Of a stretch of DNA of 64,000 nucleotides, positions 1-8,746 are shown piece after piece. Position 1 is the first letter of the stretch. Each line of letters begins with the position of its first letter. The DNA comes from Terricaulis silvestris (GTDB lineage Bacteria; Pseudomonadota; Alphaproteobacteria; Caulobacterales; Aquidulcibacteraceae). A program made the translations under genes and the position numbers. The notes below the pieces were generated by a model. The model did no database searches. It was not told the DNA's origin and was given only the letters and a program-made list of their open reading frames with translations. The stretch covers positions 2,320,501-2,384,500 of the forward strand of contig NZ_CP047045.1 in assembly GCF_009792355.1 (NCBI RefSeq). Reading direction: 5' to 3'.

Positions 1-349
1 CCGCCTGCCGCGCCTGATCGGCCACTCGCGCGCGATGGACTTGATGCTGACGGGCCGGCCGGTTGACGCGCAAGAGGCGCTGGCGATCGGATTGGCCAAC
101 CGACTCACGCCGTCTGGCGATGCACTCGTGCATGCGTTGACGCTAGCAAAAGACATCGCGGCGTTTCCGCAAGCGTGCATGCGCAACGATCGGCTGTCCG
201 CGATTGAGCAATGGGATCACGACGAGAGCGCGGCCATCGACAACGAAATCCGTCGTGGGCTGGATACGCTACGCTCAGGCGAGACGCTGGCCGGTGCGAA
301 GCGCTTCTCCGGCGGCAAAGGCCGGCACGGCGCGTTCGACGATCAGTGA
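1..349 (+). CDS. Enoyl-CoA hydratase/isomerase (crotonase) family protein, 3' part only
   Basis: Only the C-terminal part lies in the window; the frame is open from base 2 to the TGA at 347. The visible protein has the late-crotonase pattern: a segment reading LIGHSRAMDLMLTGRPVDA, then EALAIGLANRL, then a helical tail. In the family this region follows the oxyanion-hole and catalytic glutamate segments, which would lie outside the window. Family members hydrate or isomerise enoyl-CoA esters in fatty-acid or related degradation; the substrate cannot be told from this fragment. Its stop codon overlaps the 3' end of the convergent dnaE2 gene by 7 bases. The family is clear, the exact enzyme is not. 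Confidence 0.85.
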   Translation, partial: RLPRLIGHSRAMDLMLTGRPVDAQEALAIGLANRLTPSGDALVHALTLAKDIAAFPQACMRNDRLSAIEQWDHDESAAIDNEIRRGLDTLRSGETLAGAKRFSGGKGRHGAFDDQ

Positions 350-3300
350 AAGTTACGCCCCTTCGGCATCACGTTCGCAGCGGGACTCACATCCAGGTTG
401 ATCCGCACATTGCGCGGATGGCGCTGGCGCGCATCGCCCTCACCGCCGCGTTTGGGTTCGTCGGTGGGGCCCGTGGGATCGATCTCCGGACCACGATTGG
501 ACAACTGCGACAACAGCGGGGTCCAATCGTGCACGCGTTCGGCGATCACATGGATCACGCCACTCTCGCTCTGCACAGGCCCATCTACTGCGATCAGCCG
601 CCCGCCGAGAATCTCTGGCCGGAATTGCTCGAAAATCTTCGGCCAGACCACGATGTTCGAAATCCAGCTTTCATCCTCAAGCGTCGCAAAGATGACACCG
701 GACGCCGTGCCCGGACGCTGACGAACGAGCACGAGGCCTGTCACACGAACGCGTTGGCCGTTAGGTATCTCTCTCAGCTCTTCGGCTCTGATCGCTCCGC
801 GCGCCGATAGTTCATCGCGGAGCAGCGCTGCCGGGTGCGTCTTCAGCGACAACCCGATAGTGCGGTAGTCTTCAACGATGTGCTCGCCAAGCAGCATCGA
901 CGGCAGATCGTAGTCCGGCTCCTTCGTCGGATCTTCCTCGCGCACGAACAGCGGCAAGTCCTCTTGCCCGCCCACACGATTGAGTGCGCGCGCCGCCCAC
1001 AACGCCTCGCGCCGATCTAGCCCAAGCGACCGGAAGCCATCAAGATCGGCCAGACGGACGATCGTTGATGGTGAGAGGCCGCTGCGCAGCCACACATCGC
1101 GCACGGAATCATATCCGCGTCCACGACGCTCAATGAGCCGAATTATTTCTTCTTTGTCCAAACCCTGTGCCTGGCGAAAGCCTAACCGCAGCGCATGAGT
1201 GGATCGCACGTCTCCCCGCATGTCCTCATGGCGGTCATGCAAACGCTCTGAAGCGTTCGGCCCCTCTTCAAGAGAGTTGTCCCAGTCTGAGTGATTGATA
1301 TCGATCGGCCGGGTTTCGACGCCGTGTTCGGCAGCGTCGCGGACAATCTGCGCGGGCGCGTAGAAGCCCATGGGCTGCGCGTTGAGCAAAGCCGCCGCGA
1401 AGACATCCGGGTAATAACACTTCAACCACGAAGAGGCGTAGACGAGAATGGCGAAACTCGCAGCATGGCTTTCTGGGAAGCCATATTCCCCGAAACCTTC
1501 AATCTGCGCGAACGACGCCTCGGCGAATGCCCTGTCGTATTTGTTCGCGATCATGCCATTGATGAATTTTTCTTTGAGCGAGCCGATCGTGCCGACACGT
1601 TTGAAGGTAGCCATCGCCCGGCGAAGCTTATCAGCCTCCGGCGGACTGAAGCCTGCGGCGACGATGGCGATCTGCATGGCCTGCTCTTGAAACAGCGGCA
1701 CCCCCAGCGTGCGGATAAGAACTTCTTTCAACGCTTCTGACGGGTACGTGACCTTCTCGATCTCTTGCCTGCGTTTTAGATACGGATGCACCATGCCGCC
1801 CTGGATCGGCCCCGGCCGCACGATCGCCACTTCGATAACGAGATCGTAGAAATTCTTTGGCTTGAGCCGGGGCAGCATCGACATTTGCGCGCGACTCTCG
1901 ACCTGGAACACACCGATCGAATCCGCGCGATGCAGCATCTTATAGACGCGATCATCGCTGGTATCGGTCGAATCAAGCTTGACCATTTCGTGCATTGGGT
2001 AATGCACAGCGCAAAGCTCGAATGCCTTCTTAAGGCAAGTCAGCATGCCCAAACCAAGCAGATCGACCTTGAGGATTCCGAGATCTTCCAGGTCATCCTT
2101 GTTCCACTCGACGACGGTGCGCTCATCCATCGCCGCATTCTGAACCGGGACAACATCATGAAGTTTTTCGCGCGTAATGACGAAGCCGCCGACATGTTGT
2201 GAGAGGTGCCGCGGGAAGCCTTGAAGCTCGTTGGACAACGCCACGCACTGCATCAGCTTTGAATCACTCGTATCGAGGCCCTGCTCTTTCAGATCCTTCT
2301 CTTCCACCCCGCTCGACCACCAATGCAACATCTTGGCGAAGCTTGCGATGCGGTCCTCGGAATAGCCGAAGGTCTTGGCGACTTCGCGGATGGCGCTGCG
2401 GCCGCGATAGCAAATCAGCGTCGCGGCAAGCCCGGCGCGGTCACGGCCGTACTTTTGATAGACGTACTGGATCACCTCTTCGCGGCGCTCGTGTTCGAAA
2501 TCCACGTCGATGTCCGGCGGCTCGCCGCGCTCTTCGGAGACGAAGCGATCAAACAGCAGCGTGTTGTTGGCAGGGTTCACCGAGGTAACGCCGAGACAAT
2601 AGCAGATCGTTGAGTTGGCGGCGGAGCCGCGGCCTTGACACAAGATCGGATCGACCGGATTGCCGTCCTTGTCTTTGCCCGAACGCGCGAAGGTGACGAT
2701 GTCTGCAACGGTGAGAAAGTAAGGCGCGTAGCGCAAGCGCCCGACGATCTCCAACTCACGCTTCAATGAAGCCTCGACTTTCTCCGGAATCCCTTCCGGA
2801 TAGCGCTCACGCGCGCCATCCCAGGCCTGCGCCTCCAGGGCCTGCTGCGGATCGGAATAGCCCTCTGACGTTTCTTCGGGGTACTCATAGCGCAGCTGAT
2901 CCATCGAGAACGTCACGGCGTCGAGAAGGTGCAGGCTCTCCACCACCGCCTCGGGCGCATCTCGGTAAAGTCGTGTAATCTCACCGAACGGCTTAAGCTG
3001 ACGCTCAGCGTTTTTCGCCAGAAGAGCGCCAGCGTTATTGAGCTTTTTCTTTTCCCGGATACAGGTCACGACATCTAGGAGTGCGCGCCGATCCGCGTGA
3101 TGCATCAGCGGCTCGGTGGTGGCGAGCAGACGCGCATTGGTTTGCGCCGCGAGCGCTTTCAGCAAGCGGATACGGCGGCGATCTTCGCCATTGAATTGGA
3201 ACGGCGCGGCGAGCCACGCATCACCTGCCGCGCCTTTGATCTGCCGTAAGTAAGGCGCGATACGGTCGGACACAGCACCGAGACCAAAATCCGGGATCAG

Positions 3301-3669
3301 AATAGTTTGCAAGCCGCCTGCGTGCGCGAGGTAATCGGCAAAATCGAGCCAGCATTCGCCTTTCGGCGCGCGGCGATTGCCCGTTGTTAGCAGCCGCGTA
3401 AGGTTCGCGTAGGCCGCGCGATCCTTCGGATAGACAATGAGATCCGGCGTCCCGTCGCGAAACACGAGGCGTGAACCAACGATGAGACGTAGCTTCTGTT
3501 CTTTCGCCTTCACATGCGCCCGCACCACGCCCGCGAGCGTGTTGCGGTCAGCAATGCCAATGCCGGAGAGCCCTAACTCAGCCGCCTGCGCCACCATCTC
3601 CTCCGGGTGCGAGCCAGAGCGCAGGAAAGAGAAATTCGTCGTCACGCACAGTTCAGCAAACCCGCTCAT
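343..3669 (-). CDS. dnaE2: Error-prone DNA polymerase III alpha subunit DnaE2 (ImuC)
   Basis: Predicted 1108 aa, usual for DnaE2. It begins with a PHP domain (LCVTTNFSFLRSGSHPEEM near residue 6) and carries the polymerase active-site motif PDIDVDFEHERRE, followed by the fingers, tandem HhH and OB-fold regions (VRVTGLVLVRQRPGT near the C-terminus). DnaE2 performs damage-induced translesion synthesis together with ImuA and ImuB. The ATG at 3669 was chosen because MSGFAELCVTTNFSFL matches the family N-terminus and overlaps the imuB stop as ATGA; the open frame runs further upstream but that part is only antisense noise within imuB. It is the last gene of the imuA-imuB-dnaE2 operon and should be SOS-controlled through the box upstream of imuA. 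Confidence 0.95.
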   Translation of the reverse strand: MSGFAELCVTTNFSFLRSGSHPEEMVAQAAELGLSGIGIADRNTLAGVVRAHVKAKEQKLRLIVGSRLVFRDGTPDLIVYPKDRAAYANLTRLLTTGNRRAPKGECWLDFADYLAHAGGLQTILIPDFGLGAVSDRIAPYLRQIKGAAGDAWLAAPFQFNGEDRRRIRLLKALAAQTNARLLATTEPLMHHADRRALLDVVTCIREKKKLNNAGALLAKNAERQLKPFGEITRLYRDAPEAVVESLHLLDAVTFSMDQLRYEYPEETSEGYSDPQQALEAQAWDGARERYPEGIPEKVEASLKRELEIVGRLRYAPYFLTVADIVTFARSGKDKDGNPVDPILCQGRGSAANSTICYCLGVTSVNPANNTLLFDRFVSEERGEPPDIDVDFEHERREEVIQYVYQKYGRDRAGLAATLICYRGRSAIREVAKTFGYSEDRIASFAKMLHWWSSGVEEKDLKEQGLDTSDSKLMQCVALSNELQGFPRHLSQHVGGFVITREKLHDVVPVQNAAMDERTVVEWNKDDLEDLGILKVDLLGLGMLTCLKKAFELCAVHYPMHEMVKLDSTDTSDDRVYKMLHRADSIGVFQVESRAQMSMLPRLKPKNFYDLVIEVAIVRPGPIQGGMVHPYLKRRQEIEKVTYPSEALKEVLIRTLGVPLFQEQAMQIAIVAAGFSPPEADKLRRAMATFKRVGTIGSLKEKFINGMIANKYDRAFAEASFAQIEGFGEYGFPESHAASFAILVYASSWLKCYYPDVFAAALLNAQPMGFYAPAQIVRDAAEHGVETRPIDINHSDWDNSLEEGPNASERLHDRHEDMRGDVRSTHALRLGFRQAQGLDKEEIIRLIERRGRGYDSVRDVWLRSGLSPSTIVRLADLDGFRSLGLDRREALWAARALNRVGGQEDLPLFVREEDPTKEPDYDLPSMLLGEHIVEDYRTIGLSLKTHPAALLRDELSARGAIRAEELREIPNGQRVRVTGLVLVRQRPGTASGVIFATLEDESWISNIVVWPKIFEQFRPEILGGRLIAVDGPVQSESGVIHVIAERVHDWTPLLSQLSNRGPEIDPTGPTDEPKRGGEGDARQRHPRNVRINLDVSPAANVMPKGRNFH

Positions 3670-5327
3670 GCGAACAGCCCGTGCACATACCAACGCGGCT
3701 TCTCTTCGCTCTCGCCGTACAAGCCTTCGCGATAAAGCCAGTAGCGCCGTCCCTGTTTGTCCTCGACGCGGTAATAGTCGCGCGTCATCTCGCGCTTTTG
3801 CCAATCGCCGGCGATGCGTTCTGGGCCTTCGGAGCGCACCACTTCGCGCGTGACACGGCGCCAACGGAAGCGGATTGGCGGACCGTCGGGCACACCTGCC
3901 ATGACTTCGATGGCTTGCGCTGGCGCATAGAGACGCACAGGGCGGCGCATCACGCTGTCGGCGGGTGGTTTTTTCTCTGGCGCTTTCTTCTTCTCTTTCC
4001 CGAGCGCCGAACGCCATCCTGCGGCGCGTTCCGGCGCATGCTCTTCATGCAGTTGTGGACGGAGGACGCGTTTGCCGCCGAGGCGGGAGCTTAGGATATC
4101 GACGATCTCGCTGATCTTTTCAGCGCCGGCCGCCGCTTCCTCCAGCGAGACCAGCGCCCGCGCGCGCTCCTCGATCGGCGCGGTGCGCACGGCATCGAGC
4201 CGCGCCGCTTCAAAGCCAAACTCAGCGTTTAGATTTTCGCCGACGACGTTGAGCTTTTCGCGGAAGAGCCGCATCAAGGCTTTCACATCGCGGAGCGGGC
4301 GGCTGACATTGATCGGCAGAATCCGGTCGCGACCGTCGACGCCGAACAGCACAAGCTCAGCGGCGAGCATGCCCACGCCACGCAATTCAAGCTTCGGCGC
4401 GGCGTCCTCGCACAACACCTGCGCGACTTCGAGCACAGCATCCGCCGTGAAGATCGGTTCGAGAAAACGCCGCAGCGCGAACACCATCGGCGGCGGCCGT
4501 CGCGGCGTCAGCACTTCGGGCACGCGCCCGAGCGCTTGATCGAGGTGCAACATGGCGTGCTCACCGCCGCGGGCGGTGAAGGAGCTGCGCGGGATTTCCG
4601 TGAGCTGGCCAATGGTCTTTAAGCCGAAGCGGCGGATGAATGCTGCGGCGTCGGGTTCGAGGCGGAGCGCTTCGATGGGGAGTGGGGATAGCGTCGCGCG
4701 CAAATCTTCTCCCCCGCCCCCTCGCGGGGCGGGGGGTGGGGGGTGGGGGGCGTTCAACCGCCCAGGCGCCTGCTTGTTTGAACGCCCCTCACCCCGCTGC
4801 TTCGCAGCGACCCTCTCCGCAAGGGAGAGGGTTTGTTTCCGCGCATAGCGTGCAAAAGCCCACGCCGCTCCAGGCGTACCGGCTACCGCCGCGCGCACTG
4901 TGAAGCCCTGTGCGTTCAGGTGCGTTACGATCAGCTTGCGTAGTGCTTCTTCCCCGCCGAACAGATGCGGACATCCCGTGATGTCGAGAAACAGCCCCTC
5001 CGGCGGATCAAGCACGACGATCGGCGTGAAGCGCTCGCACCACGCTGCGATGTTATCCAGGGCGCGCGCATCTTCCTCAGGCTCGGCCTCCACCGCTTCC
5101 AGCTTCGGCTGAATCGCGCGCGCGTCGGCCAGCGACATCGCCAGCCGCAAGCCGAGCGCACTCGCGCGCGCATCGACGCCGGTCAGCTGAAAGGCGCCGG
5201 CTTCCTTGGTGTACGTCGCGAGCGGACGATCGTCAGCCGGCGCGCGCCCGGATCGGATCAGCCGATCCGTCGACAAGCGCGGCAGATAGATCGCCAACCA
5301 GCGCGCGTTGTGCGAACCGGCGGTCAT
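3666..5327 (-). CDS. imuB: ImuB, inactive Y-family polymerase-like mutasome hub
   Basis: Predicted 553 aa. It starts with LAIYLPRLSTDRLIR and continues with GVDARASALGLRLAMSLADA, the Y-family polymerase fold. The acidic catalytic residues of true Y-family enzymes are not visible at the expected place (LPRLSTDRL instead of a D-x-D-like start), as is known for ImuB. ImuB bridges the beta clamp, ImuA and DnaE2. The ATG at 5327 is supported by the family-like N-terminus; the gene then overlaps imuA by 95 bases. Roughly residues 166-206 are encoded by an in-frame palindromic repeat (see the repeat entry) and are low complexity, rich in Pro, Gly and Arg. The C-terminal part reads VMRRPVRLYAPAQAIEV and ends in an arginine/tyrosine-rich segment typical of the family. 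The stop overlaps the dnaE2 start. Confidence 0.93.
   Translation of the reverse strand: MTAGSHNARWLAIYLPRLSTDRLIRSGRAPADDRPLATYTKEAGAFQLTGVDARASALGLRLAMSLADARAIQPKLEAVEAEPEEDARALDNIAAWCERFTPIVVLDPPEGLFLDITGCPHLFGGEEALRKLIVTHLNAQGFTVRAAVAGTPGAAWAFARYARKQTLSLAERVAAKQRGEGRSNKQAPGRLNAPHPPPPAPRGGGGEDLRATLSPLPIEALRLEPDAAAFIRRFGLKTIGQLTEIPRSSFTARGGEHAMLHLDQALGRVPEVLTPRRPPPMVFALRRFLEPIFTADAVLEVAQVLCEDAAPKLELRGVGMLAAELVLFGVDGRDRILPINVSRPLRDVKALMRLFREKLNVVGENLNAEFGFEAARLDAVRTAPIEERARALVSLEEAAAGAEKISEIVDILSSRLGGKRVLRPQLHEEHAPERAAGWRSALGKEKKKAPEKKPPADSVMRRPVRLYAPAQAIEVMAGVPDGPPIRFRWRRVTREVVRSEGPERIAGDWQKREMTRDYYRVEDKQGRRYWLYREGLYGESEEKPRWYVHGLFA
4711..4831. repeat. Composite palindromic repeat inserted in frame in imuB
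   Basis: Four consecutive hairpins lie in about 120 bases. A perfect 10-bp stem is formed by 4711-4720 and 4726-4735. A long stem of about 18 bp with one G-T pair is formed by 4740-4757 and 4778-4795. A 5-bp stem pairs 4796-4800 with 4804-4808. An 8-bp stem pairs 4811-4818 (CCCTCTCC) with 4824-4831 (GGAGAGGG). The last unit resembles short intergenic repeats scattered in many proteobacterial genomes (from memory, not checked). The element keeps the imuB frame open and adds a Pro/Gly/Arg-rich linker, much like the palindromic elements known inside Rickettsia genes. Confidence 0.75.
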
Positions 5328-5949
5328 GTGCGTTCCAGTCGAGTGTAAAACGAGCGCCGGAAGGACCAGCGCGATTGCGTGTGAGTTCGGCCACGAAAGA
5401 CGGCGGCCCGAGTTCGTCGTCCGGTGCATTGCTTTCCGCCGGCGAGATGCTCCACCGCGTCCACGCAGCACTTGGTCCGTTCGCCGGCTGCAGCAACAAA
5501 CAGCGCGAATGGCTGCGCTCAGCGAACAGCAACAAACGCCGACTCGCCTTGAGATCGAGCGGCTTGCCATGCGCACCGAGCGCACAAATCACCACCGCGC
5601 GCGGCGCAGCGAGCGCCTGCTCCGCTGCCCACAGCGCTTGCTCGCGTTTCTTGGCGCGGATCACGATGAGCTTGTCGAGCGCCACGCCATACTGCGCGAG
5701 TCCGACAGGATAAGGCGCCCCCTCTTCAGAGAACGCCGCTTCCTCGCCTGCCCAGAAAATGCCTGCCGGCCCTGCCCAACTGGCGGCCAGCGCCAGGGAG
5801 AATCCCAGAGCAGACGCCTCGTACCCGGTCGCCGCGGGGCCGATCTCGTGCAGCGGAGCGCCGGCCATCTGCTGGAGAAAGCCAGCAAAGCCAGAAGCTT
5901 CAGGGTGTGGCTCCCCAAGGGGGCCAAAGGGGGCTGGACGCGGACTCAT
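5233..5949 (-). CDS. imuA: ImuA, RecA-like SOS mutasome protein
   Basis: Predicted 238 aa. It begins with a helix (ASGFAGFLQQMAGAPLHEIG), followed by a RecA-like core with GPAGIFWAGEEA and a segment ALWAAEQALAAPRAVVICALG equivalent to the RecA/SulA-like strand. ImuA inhibits or tunes RecA and supports ImuB/DnaE2 mutagenesis. The start at 5949 was chosen because homology begins there and the SOS box immediately precedes it; the frame stays open far upstream through ogt on the other strand, which is spurious. There is no ribosome binding site before this ATG, so translation may be leaderless or may start slightly downstream. It is the first gene of the imuA-imuB-dnaE2 operon. Confidence 0.88.
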   Translation of the reverse strand: MSPRPAPFGPLGEPHPEASGFAGFLQQMAGAPLHEIGPAATGYEASALGFSLALAASWAGPAGIFWAGEEAAFSEEGAPYPVGLAQYGVALDKLIVIRAKKREQALWAAEQALAAPRAVVICALGAHGKPLDLKASRRLLLFAERSHSRCLLLQPANGPSAAWTRWSISPAESNAPDDELGPPSFVAELTRNRAGPSGARFTLDWNAHDRRFAQRALVGDLSAALVDGSADPIRARAG

Positions 5950-5964
5950 GTTCTCTATATGTTC
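5950..5964 (-). promoter_or_regulatory. SOS (LexA) box GTTC-N7-GTTC upstream of imuA
   Basis: The sequence GTTCTCTATATGTTC is an exact match to the alphaproteobacterial LexA operator, the direct repeat GTTC-N7-GTTC. It abuts the imuA start codon at 5949-5947. Alphaproteobacterial imuA-imuB-dnaE2 operons are known LexA targets, so this is almost certainly the operator of the mutasome operon. The divergent ogt gene begins at 6022, so the box lies within a 72-base divergent region and might also affect ogt. Confidence 0.88.
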
Positions 5965-6021
5965 TATACCCCTGACTCGCATTCTGCAAGGCGGTAGCGG
6001 AATGAACTTCGGAGCGCGCTG

Positions 6022-6564
6022 ATGTTTGCCTACGCCCTCTTCGACACCGCCATCGGCCGCTGCGGCATCGCGTGGGGACCGCGCGGCGTCGTCGGCGTGC
6101 AGCTGCCCGAGCGCAGCGAAATGACGACCGTGACGCGCATCATGCGCCACTGCCCCAATGCCGAAGAAGCCGAGCCGCCGAAACCGATTGCGCGCGGCAT
6201 CGAAGACATCCAAGCGCTGATGCGCGGCGAGAAGAAAAGCTTGCGCACCATCACGCTCGACATGAGCCGCGTGCCCGCCTTCAACGCGCGCGTCTACGAA
6301 ACCGCCCGCTCCATCCCGCCCGGCAAGACCCGCACCTATGGCGAGATTGCCCGCGCGATCGGCGATCGCGACGGCGCGCGCGCCGTTGGCCAAGCCTTGA
6401 GCCGCAACCCGTTCGCGATTGTGGTGCCGTGCCATCGTGTCGTTGGCGCGGATGCAAAACTCGTCGGCTTTAGCGCCAGCGGTGGGATTGCGACGAAGCT
6501 GAAGCTCTTAAAGCTCGAAGGCTGGAGCGCGGAAGAGCAGTTGCTGTTCGAGGAATTGGCTTAG
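6022..6564 (+). CDS. ogt: Methylated-DNA--[protein]-cysteine S-methyltransferase
   Basis: Predicted 180 aa, typical for the Ogt type. It contains the C-terminal methyltransferase domain with IPPGKTRTYGEIARAIG (DNA-binding helix), RAVGQALSRNP (arginine finger region) and the active-site motif IVVPCHRVVG, whose cysteine at about residue 137 accepts the methyl group from O6-methylguanine or O4-methylthymine. The N-terminal domain is short and lacks the zinc-binding and regulatory domain of Ada, so this is a stand-alone repair protein. It is divergent from the imuA operon, giving a small DNA damage cluster. Confidence 0.94.
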   Translation: MFAYALFDTAIGRCGIAWGPRGVVGVQLPERSEMTTVTRIMRHCPNAEEAEPPKPIARGIEDIQALMRGEKKSLRTITLDMSRVPAFNARVYETARSIPPGKTRTYGEIARAIGDRDGARAVGQALSRNPFAIVVPCHRVVGADAKLVGFSASGGIATKLKLLKLEGWSAEEQLLFEELA

Positions 6565-6696
6565 CGCCTAGCCCCAAACCGGCGTGACTGCTCCGGATTA
6601 CCGCCGTCATCCGTCCCCTATTTTTGCGCTCCATCGCTATTTTCTTGCTCCGGCGCGGCCTTCTCTGAAAGCCTTTGCGCACTCGGAGGGACATCG

Positions 6697-8739
6697 ATGG
6701 GCGGACATCCAACGCGTAGGTCGTTGCTGGCGCAGGCGGCAGCCCTTGGAGCGGCTCTCGCCTTCGGTCAGAGCTGTGCGCACACGGCCGGCGGCCCTCG
6801 CACCGAGAGACGCGATCTCTATCCGCACGGCGTGGCGTCGGGCGATCCCGCGCCGGAGAGCGTCATCCTGTGGACGCGCCGGGAGCCCGATGCAGGCGTC
6901 AGCGCGCATAGGCTGATGGTGGAGGTCGCTAGCGACGAGGCGTTTGCGCACATCGTTGCGCGTGGTGACGTGGAAGTGAGCGCCGCCACCGATTGGACGT
7001 GCCGCTTTCTCGCCGCGGGCCTCCGGCCTGCGCGCGAGTACTGGTACCGGTTCGTCGATGAAGCGGGAAACACCAGCCGCGTCGGCCGCACGCTCACCGC
7101 GCCTGCCGCGAACGATGATCGGCCGGTGCGTTTCGCGTTCGTCAGCTGCCAGGATCCGACCAACAGCGCGCTCAATGCCTACAGGCGCATGATCTACGAA
7201 GACGTGCGCCGTCCGCGTGCGGAGCAGCTGAGTTTTGTGCTGCACCTCGGCGACTTCATCTATGAGATTATCAAATATCCGGAGGACTCGCCGGACGGTC
7301 TTGATCGCGGCAGACGATTGCGCGGCAACGTGCGCTTTCCGACAGGCAAGAAGGTGCGCAACTTCCACTTCCCCGTCGACCTCAACGATTATCGCGCGCT
7401 CTATAAGCAGTTTCTCGCCGATCCCGATTTGCAAGACGCGCGCGCGCGTTGGCCGTTCGTGCCGGTGTGGGACAATCACGAATTCTCGTGGCAAGGCTAT
7501 CAGAGCCAAGAGCAAATCTTCAACGAGCCGCAACCGGGACAGACATTGAAGGTCGCAGCGAGTCAGGCTTGGTACGAGTATCAGCCGGCGCGCGTCACCA
7601 AGCCCGGCGCGGGCGATCCGTTCGAAGCGCCGGCTGTCACCAATACGCCGCTCACGGATTTCGACGCGCGCGGCGTTTCACAAGAGCCCAACAACCTCAT
7701 CGCAATTCACGCGCTCCGCATCGAACGCGCGTTTCGGTACGGCAAGAACATCGACATGATCTTGACCGACAACCGCTCCTTTCAATCGGCGCCCATCGAC
7801 GGCTCAAACATACCTTCGTTGGACTTCGGCTTCTTTCCAGATACCGCCAACGACATTCTCGAAGCTGGCCGCGAATACCCCGGCGGCGCGCCAGCGACGA
7901 TCCGTATTGGCGAAACCGAAGTCCCTAACCCGCAAATCAATGAACCGCCGCAGGCCTATCTCGGCATCGAGCAAATGGGTTGGTTCAAGGATCGCCTGCG
8001 TGCTGCGCAAGCGCCGTGGAAAATCTGGGGCCATTCGTTTGGCACGCTCACCTTGCGCAGCGATCCGCAAAATCTGCCGCCGGAATTGGCGCATACTTGG
8101 CCCAGCACCGAATACGGCGACTACAGCCGCTCCTACGTGGTCGAGCACGCCGAAATCTTCGGCATGGTGCGCAACGAGGGCATCACCGGGCTCACCATCT
8201 GCGTCGGCGACAAGCATTCATTCTGGGCCGGCTATACGAGCGAGACGCTGCCGCCGCGCCCGTTCGAGCCTGTGGGTGTCGAGTTCGTCACCGGCTCAAT
8301 CTCGCAAGCGGGAGCGGCCGAGGTGCAAGCGCTGACCTTCCCGCGCGATAACGAGCTACGTCCATTCTACATGCACGATCGGCCCGACGGCTCCACGCAA
8401 TGCGCGCTCAACACGACGCTGCTGCACGGCGTGCGGGCAGCGCTTGTGCTCCGCGACACCGACGACCTCGCGCAAACGCGCGCCGCGAGCAACCCGGACA
8501 GCGCCCCGAACCTCGAGTTCCTGGACTTCGGCGGCTACGGCTATTCGACGGTGCGCGCGTCGGCGGATGAGCTGGAAACGGAGTTCGTGTGCATTCCCCC
8601 GCCGTTGGAGCGCAGCGAAACTGAAGACGGCGGCCCGCTGCGTTATCGCGTGATCCATCGCGTGGCGCGTTGGGCGCCGGGGGCGCGTCCAGAAATGCGC
8701 CGCGAGATCGTCGAAGGCGACGTCGGGACCGCGATCTGA
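6697..8739 (+). CDS. phoD: PhoD-like alkaline phosphatase/phosphodiesterase, Tat-exported
   Basis: Predicted 680 aa. The N-terminus has a twin-arginine signal (THPTRRSLLAQ-type: TRRSLLAQAAALGAAL), then a PhoD N-terminal immunoglobulin-like domain (DLYPHGVASGDPAPESVILWTR) and the metallophosphatase core with HLGDFIYE, VPVWDNHEFSW and GHSFGTL. PhoD enzymes bind iron and calcium and hydrolyse phosphate mono- and diesters in the periplasm or outside the cell. It is somewhat longer than the common PhoD (about 520-580 aa). A ribosome binding site (cggaggga) lies 5 bases before the ATG. The 132 bases upstream hold no recognised regulatory box. Confidence 0.9.
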   Translation: MGGHPTRRSLLAQAAALGAALAFGQSCAHTAGGPRTERRDLYPHGVASGDPAPESVILWTRREPDAGVSAHRLMVEVASDEAFAHIVARGDVEVSAATDWTCRFLAAGLRPAREYWYRFVDEAGNTSRVGRTLTAPAANDDRPVRFAFVSCQDPTNSALNAYRRMIYEDVRRPRAEQLSFVLHLGDFIYEIIKYPEDSPDGLDRGRRLRGNVRFPTGKKVRNFHFPVDLNDYRALYKQFLADPDLQDARARWPFVPVWDNHEFSWQGYQSQEQIFNEPQPGQTLKVAASQAWYEYQPARVTKPGAGDPFEAPAVTNTPLTDFDARGVSQEPNNLIAIHALRIERAFRYGKNIDMILTDNRSFQSAPIDGSNIPSLDFGFFPDTANDILEAGREYPGGAPATIRIGETEVPNPQINEPPQAYLGIEQMGWFKDRLRAAQAPWKIWGHSFGTLTLRSDPQNLPPELAHTWPSTEYGDYSRSYVVEHAEIFGMVRNEGITGLTICVGDKHSFWAGYTSETLPPRPFEPVGVEFVTGSISQAGAAEVQALTFPRDNELRPFYMHDRPDGSTQCALNTTLLHGVRAALVLRDTDDLAQTRAASNPDSAPNLEFLDFGGYGYSTVRASADELETEFVCIPPPLERSETEDGGPLRYRVIHRVARWAPGARPEMRREIVEGDVGTAI

Positions 8740-8746
8740 ATTGGCG

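Noticed and set aside
5950-6435. Long minus-strand open frame continuing upstream of imuA across ogt
   Set aside because: It is antisense to the clear ogt gene, lacks family homology before the imuA start, and crosses the SOS box.
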